Shown here: positions 59,597 to 64,000 of the stretch, in pieces
Layout: every line of letters begins with the position of its first letter
Position numbering within the stretch: position 1 is the stretch's first letter
Origin: Epiperipatus broadwayi
Lineage: Eukaryota > Onychophora > Udeonychophora > Euonychophora > Peripatidae
Length of the DNA: 64,000 nt
NCBI GenBank assembly: GCA_028023455.1
Contig: JAQFVV010006215.1
Span: 2,056,580-2,120,579 of the forward strand
Reading direction: 5' to 3'
Position numbers and translations under genes: made by a program
Notes under the pieces: model-generated
Told to the model about the DNA's origin: nothing
The model's database searches: none
Seen by the model: the letters and a program-made list of their open reading frames with translations, nothing else

Positions 59597-60856
59597 ACCG
59601 GTTTTGTTACATTCTGTGGATTTATTTATTTATCTTTTTTAAGAGTCGTACAAGTTTGTTAAAGATTTTTTGTTTTCATAACAAATAAAACATCGGTACT
59701 TTTTTTTTCTTTTTTAACAATAAAAATTAGGTTGGGTTCATTTTTAAAATCTACTTAACATGCTGTTTATTGATTTAGAACAACAAAAAACATATTTTTG
59801 CTTCTAAACGAGACGAATAGATATGTCAAAAGAAGTATTTTTTTTTACACACACAAAAAAAAACAATCAATCAAGAGATGTCCAACAAACTCCGCCGTCC
59901 CTTTTTAACACTGTCATTCTGGGTGTTAATTACATGATTTACAGATCCAAATAATCGCAAACAAAACACAAATTCTTTCCAGAAAATAAATTTATTAACC
60001 ATCTATGACTAAACTAAATCAACTGTAACGAATGTTCCAACATTTTAAAAAGTCATACAACTTGTTACTGATGGTGTACGGTCATTTCCTTCAAAATGGC
60101 TTGGAAAATGTCCTCGTCTTTGTGAAGACGCCTCCAAATGAACTCAGCTAAATAATTTTGGAGGTATTGGCATGCTGTGCCGCGGTGTTTCCTATTCTGC
60201 CACTTAAGTAGACCCCAAAACCTCTCGATGGTCTGAGTGTGAGCTCCTGTTGTGGGGTCCACGAAATTGTAACGATGGTTAACAGTGACATGTGTAAAGC
60301 CTACTGCCTTAAGATCAGTAGTCCTATAACCCTTCCAACAATCTGAGTAGATGGTAGATCCGGACTTGATAACAAATAAAACGGGGTTTTGATTTTTTAA
60401 TAATAACAAATAAAACGTGTCAACCGGTTTTGTTACATTCTGTGGATTTATTTATTTATATTTTTTTAAGAATCGTACAACTTTGTTAAAGATTTTTTTT
60501 TTTTTCATAACAAAAATAAAACGGTATTTTTATTCTTTTTTAACAACAAAAATTAGCTCGGGATCATTTTTAAAATCTACTTAACATGCTGTTTATTGAT
60601 TTAAAACAACAACAAAAAACCTCTTTTTGCTTCTAAATGGAACGAATAGGTATGTCAAAAGAAGTAGTATTTAAAAAAAAAAAAATCAATCAATCAAGAG
60701 ATGCCCAACAAACTACGCCGCCCCTTGTGAACACTGTCATTTTGGGTGTTAATTACATGATTTACAGATAAAAATAATCGCAAACAAAATACAAATTCTT
60801 TCCAGAAAATAAATTTATTAACCACATATGACTGAACGAAATCAACTGTAATGAAT
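59597..60856. repeat. Large direct repeat, two copies of about 435 bp, offset 826 bp
   Basis: Copy A is 59597-60035 and copy B 60423-60856. Both start ACCGGTTTTGTTACATTCTG and share TTTAAAATCTACTTAACATG, CAATCAATCAAGAGATG, CCAACAAACT and GTTAATTACATGATTTACAG. They end at AA.CAACTGTAA.GAATG. Copy A runs into the transposase C-terminus and copy B into the N-terminus. Confidence 0.9.
60065..60367 (-). pseudogene. ISXO2-like (IS1595/Merlin superfamily) transposase, C-terminal fragment
   Basis: The minus strand encodes KSGSTIYSDCWKGYRT, then HVTVNHRYNFVDPTTGAHTQ and TIERFWGLLKWQNRK, ending with QYLQNYLAEFIWRRL. This is the DDE domain of ISXO2-like transposases. The Asp in YSDCW and the Glu in TIERFW are the second and third catalytic residues. 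The frame is open to its stop at 60065. Upstream of KSG the sequence switches to the AACAAATAAAACG repeat, so the first catalytic Asp and the zinc-binding N-terminus are missing. The fragment cannot act alone. The undamaged frame suggests relatively recent activity. Confidence 0.85.
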
Positions 60857-60960
60857 GGCAGGATGTTTTGGGCTTGCAAAAATACAACTGCCTCACTTTC
60901 TCTGTTTGGGACGTCCCACAAATGTAATAACGTGGTAGACATTCTGTTATTCTTTTTCAA
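60855..60960 (-). pseudogene. ISXO2-like transposase, N-terminal fragment
   Basis: MSTTLLHLWDVPNRESEAVV and then FLQAQNILP on the minus strand resemble the start of ISXO2/IS1595 transposases (a short helix with EEA..FLQ..GIL). After about 30 residues the frame runs into the second copy of the 435 bp repeat, so the zinc ribbon and catalytic core are absent. The order relative to the C-terminal fragment is right, but the repeat lies between them. Confidence 0.55.
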
Positions 60961-61200
60961 TTCTAGTCCGAGTCACGACAGAAACGGTATTTTTCTGCAA
61001 ATAACTCCAATCGTCTGCCAGGGAGCTTGAGAAATTTTATTTTGTCTTTGACCCCAAAATTAGCAAAAAAAAAAAATTTTTGACAAAGATCAATAATACG
61101 CTGAAAATTACTAGTCCGCAAAAATCTTTCAGTTGGGAAATACAGAAAATCATAAACATCAACAAATAAACACTTGAAAAAGATGACAATGCTCACACTC

Positions 61201-62031
61201 TCATCTTAAATTCTAGCGACAATACAAATTCTGTCAATATGCATAGGATTTCAACCTGCAATGAAATCAACGGCAAACTATACGATCATAGTATTGTTAG
61301 TAGACATTTTATTGATACGCGGAAGAATTGGCCGTGTATTATAACCACTACGTACAATCTACTCGTATATTAATGATCATTCATATATTAGCCATAGGTT
61401 CGGCCGCGAAAGCAGTATAATTCTGTGTTTTTACACAGAAACAGTGCCAACACAGGCTGTACAGTGAATAGTTTATAAATACCTAATTTTTAAATAAAAA
61501 ATAGAAATTTTTAATACTTACAACCCGATATTCTGATTACGTTTCGAGGGCCTTGAAATGCGAATTATCAGCACATTTTTAATCCACTTTAGTAGGCTCT
61601 TTGGCTGTTTAAAAATTTCTGCCTTTATCCTCTCCATGAAAACTATTAAACTGAGCAGAAAATTAAAAAATTAAATGAATCTATTAATAAAAAAATTGAT
61701 TGATTCAAATTTTATCAGATTCCAACATGAGATACGCCATTAAAAAAAGATTTTAAAGCAGTAACGAATGCTGGGATTTCTGTGGATGTCATACTTGTAG
61801 TTTTTGCAATTTTAAAAAGAACAAAATTTCAACAAAGTGCCGCGGCGCTGCGTTGCAGCTGCAAAGAATCAATGAGTTTTAAAACAAAATTCTGGAAACT
61901 AAAGGAGCAACTGAATAAATTTAATTTACATTATATGTCCAGATGGGTACACTCAATAGATTTAATACAATTTTAATATTTTGCTAAGGATAAATACGCA
62001 ATATAGAATACTTATATATCTAACCCAATCC
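61201..62031. other. Mixed-composition sequence with small palindromes
   Basis: Contains hairpin TTCTGTGT/ACACAGAA with a four-base loop at 61421-61440, and the palindromes GCCGCGGC and TTGCAGCTGCAA near 61838-61864. The plus-strand frame at 61782-61976 has no recognisable domain. It may belong to the structured repeat that follows. Confidence 0.4.
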
Positions 62032-63180
62032 TTTTAACTTTAGGCTAAAATTTTGCGTTTAAACCAATGTTAGCTTGCTGATATACTGATGTGACCAATG
62101 CAAAATGAGATTGTTAGCATAACATAATCATGCTGACAGGAATTTACGTCTGTAGCATGATATTATTAGAGAAATAACAGATCATCGGGGGGACGGGACG
62201 AGCATCTTACCCATGATCATTAATAAATTTCACTAACAGGCAGAAACGAACCACTGCCCAATTTGTGATACAAAGACAAAAATCATTTGAAACATATGTA
62301 AAAGAGATGCTCTATAAATGGGGGTAACAGTCTTTGCCAACTTACTGTCCCAACCAGAATATAAGAAAATCAATGGCATAGGAAATACATCTACGACCAT
62401 TGACAACGCGATGGCTACCATTTTGGCCATGCATTCAGGTGGGTATTGTAACCTGTATACTAATGCAACACAAGGGAACGAGTATCCAATGCGCACCTGC
62501 CCAGATTACATTGACTTACGAATCTATGCAGCCATTTACACCTATTTTAAATTTATTAATTTAAGTAAAATTAATGAGAATGAAAATAATAGCAAACATA
62601 TATATAAAAAATTTAATAAATAATTTAAATTTTACTTAGTCAAATAAGAAATTTCTTTTAACAGTTAGTGATGCTTAAAATTAATACCTGAAATGTTTGT
62701 ATTAATTAATTAAAGTTCCTATTTCATTTAAAACAAAAATTCATACTCTCCATGTTAGGTTTATTGTGGTCCGACTTTGTGGTCATTGATATATCACACA
62801 ACTTCCTTCCAAATCATATGAATATTGTTCTTGGGAAGACAAGTCCATTATTTGCCAATTTTCGGGAACCATCACTCTGGAGATCGCCTCAGCTGGTGCA
62901 AATAAGGGAAACGTAATTTATTGCATGACCCCTACATTTTGGAGATCTGCAATACGCGTGTAAAATATGTTTAAATAACATACAATCAGCAAGAGCAATC
63001 TAAAACTCCACTTAAAAGGTTTTTTTTATATATCATTTTGCATTCCTATCGAATTTCTGGAGTGATCTTGCCTGGCTTGGTACTGTTCTTATTCGTGATT
63101 ATGACTTTTCTCTGTGGATCGTGTGTTCATTTCCATTGTTATTGGCCAGCTTTGTTTAGAGAGGGAACTCAAAATTTTAT
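62032..63180 (-). repeat. Unclassified structured repeat, copy 2
   Basis: Colinear with 20322-21600: TTTAACTTTAGGCTAAAAT at 62032, hairpin at 62127-62161, TTAGAGAAA just after it, CATCTTACCCATGATC near 62208 and AATCTATGCAGCCATT at 62521. Near 63040-63160 the minus strand has a CCAAT box (CTGGCCAATAACAATGG) and ATATATAAAAAAAACC, the same order as in copy 1. Overlapping frames at 62233-62496 (minus) and 62318-62623 (plus) are the longest here. Neither matches a family I know and neither has a counterpart in copy 1. Confidence 0.45.
62127..62161. other. Hairpin of the structured repeat (copy 2)
   Basis: ATCATGCT/AGCATGAT is a perfect 8 bp outer stem. One bulged G separates it from the ACAG/CTGT inner stem closing the loop GAATTTACGT. 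It is the same architecture as 20423-20459 with different stem bases. Confidence 0.7.
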
Positions 63181-64000
63181 CACTAGTATTTTTTTTAATT
63201 GATCTCTTATCTGACTTTATGTCCAAAGGCCTGTTTGCTATTACGTCGTAGAAAATCATTTCCATTCTAAGATTAAAATAACTTTTAATTTTATATATCT
63301 ATTTGAGGGTGATATTATTTATAGACTTTTTTCACTTTTATTTGAAAGTGATGTAATAGCATATAATATGTATACCGTTACATAAGATAAACATGATCAA
63401 AAAAGATTTATAAATTGAAAGCTGCTTATAATAGATTAAATATGATTTTTATATTATTTTAAAATAGGTTTAGAAATTGTATTAAGGATGTTGAATAGTT
63501 GACATAAATTCCAAAAATGTAATTTAGTAATGATTGAATTGATTTTAAATTACATTGTTTTCAAGTTCTAAACCAAGAAAGAAATGATTAAAGGGAGGAA
63601 ATATTAGGGAAATTTTTTCAAATATTTTGAATAAGAAATTAAATATTAGTAATTAATAACAAGATTCAAATAGAGACATAAGAAATATTAAAACAAGTTA
63701 TAACATAAATAATAGTTTATGAGAAGTGGTAAAGGAACAAAAAATCTTTGGCTAATGGTAAGGGTCTTAATAAAATGGCAGAGTGATAGTGAGAAAATAT
63801 AAATACTGAGAAAATAAAATATATATAGGTAAATTTATGATAAAATGAGAGAAATTAGAAAAAGAATGTAAGAAAAGACTAAATTTAATAGGATTTACTT
63901 TGGAGGGGGAAAATATGATCATAAGAATGAAATTGAAACAAAGAATTGTAATTTACTAAAAGAGAAGATGGGGAAAATATATAAGTGATGAAAATAATAA
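63181..64000. other. AT-rich end of window; purine-rich tail may be LINE sequence
   Basis: From about 63560 the plus strand becomes A/G-rich, much like the LINE at 48520-51980. Near 63850-63960 it reads KECKKRLNLIGFTLEGENMI, which could be the start of a LINE ORF cut by the window edge. Tentative. Confidence 0.25.

Larger units (their letters stand above)
58748..61200 (-). mobile_element. T-rich, internally duplicated element with Merlin/ISXO2-like transposase fragments
   Basis: It begins with the 53 bp block ending TTACCGGGCCGC shared with 44938-44990. It contains about seven AACAAATAAAACG-type units (59410, 59449, 59518, 59678, 60370, 60402, 60503), a G run at 59003-59016 and three copies of a T(G/C)(T/C)CCAACAAACTCCGCC-type block (59268, 59879, 60703). 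A 435 bp segment is duplicated (59597-60035 and 60423-60856). Transposase pieces are on the minus strand: a C-terminal piece at 60065-60367 and an N-terminal piece near 60860-60950, with the second duplicate lying between them. The right boundary is uncertain. Confidence 0.6.

Noticed and set aside
1-64000. CRISPR array, prokaryotic operons or mobile defence islands
   Set aside because: No regularly spaced direct repeats with unique spacers, no long prokaryote-like frames, and clear eukaryotic splicing and transposon content.
54257-64000. Further KAT6 exons encoding the MYST domain
   Set aside because: I looked for the C2HC zinc finger and acetyl-CoA binding motifs on the plus strand and found none. 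The domain probably lies beyond the window.

Overview
The window looks like a stretch of a large, AT-rich animal nuclear genome. By eye it is well over 70 percent A+T, with long T runs and 10-14 base G or C runs. The only host gene I can prove is one split gene on the plus strand, with introns of about 16.9 kb, 0.24 kb and 10.5 kb. Its four recognisable exons (26220-26325, 43206-43330, 43570-43651, 54103-54256) join in frame and encode a tandem PHD finger followed by a short basic tail. The second PHD core and the basic tail match the double-PHD region of the KAT6 (MOZ/MORF, fly Enok) histone acetyltransferases. The N-terminal exons and the MYST acetyltransferase domain were not found, so both ends of the gene probably lie outside the window or in exons too short to recognise. 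The species cannot be fixed. The mixture of Tigger, hAT, Merlin/ISXO2-like and RTE elements with giant introns fits several invertebrates with large AT-rich genomes, such as arachnids or Hydra-like cnidarians.

Almost everything else is transposable-element debris. From left to right: a tandem duplication (89-345); a 778 bp element with 9 bp inverted ends beside TTAA (3643-4420); a foldback (5586-5912); a hairpin-dense, compositionally distinct block (about 11690-13860); a decayed Tigger/pogo transposon (17640-19770) carrying a 419 bp near-palindrome; an unclassified structured repeat (about 20320-21600); and a 454 bp hAT MITE with a perfect 8 bp target duplication (23285-23738).

The first KAT6 intron (26326-43205) holds an RTE-like LINE fragment (31720-33100, minus), a 1,050 bp hAT element with a piece of its transposase (33453-34502), a decayed LINE endonuclease (about 36700-38000, minus) and a longer RTE-like LINE (39520-42060, minus). 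The third intron (43652-54102) holds a T-rich repeat (44938-45535), a strikingly GC-rich block (47577-48400) followed by a plus-strand LINE (48520-51980), and, abutting it, a near full-length BED-type hAT transposase pseudogene (about 52000-53520, minus).

After the last exon there is a T-rich, internally duplicated region (58748-61200) with a scrambled Merlin/ISXO2-like transposase, then a second copy of the unclassified structured repeat (about 62030-63180). The two copies of that repeat, at about 20.4 and 62.1 kb, share a hairpin whose stem changes on both sides while its loop stays similar. This is the observation I would follow first. No tRNA, rRNA, CRISPR array or prokaryote-style operon was seen.
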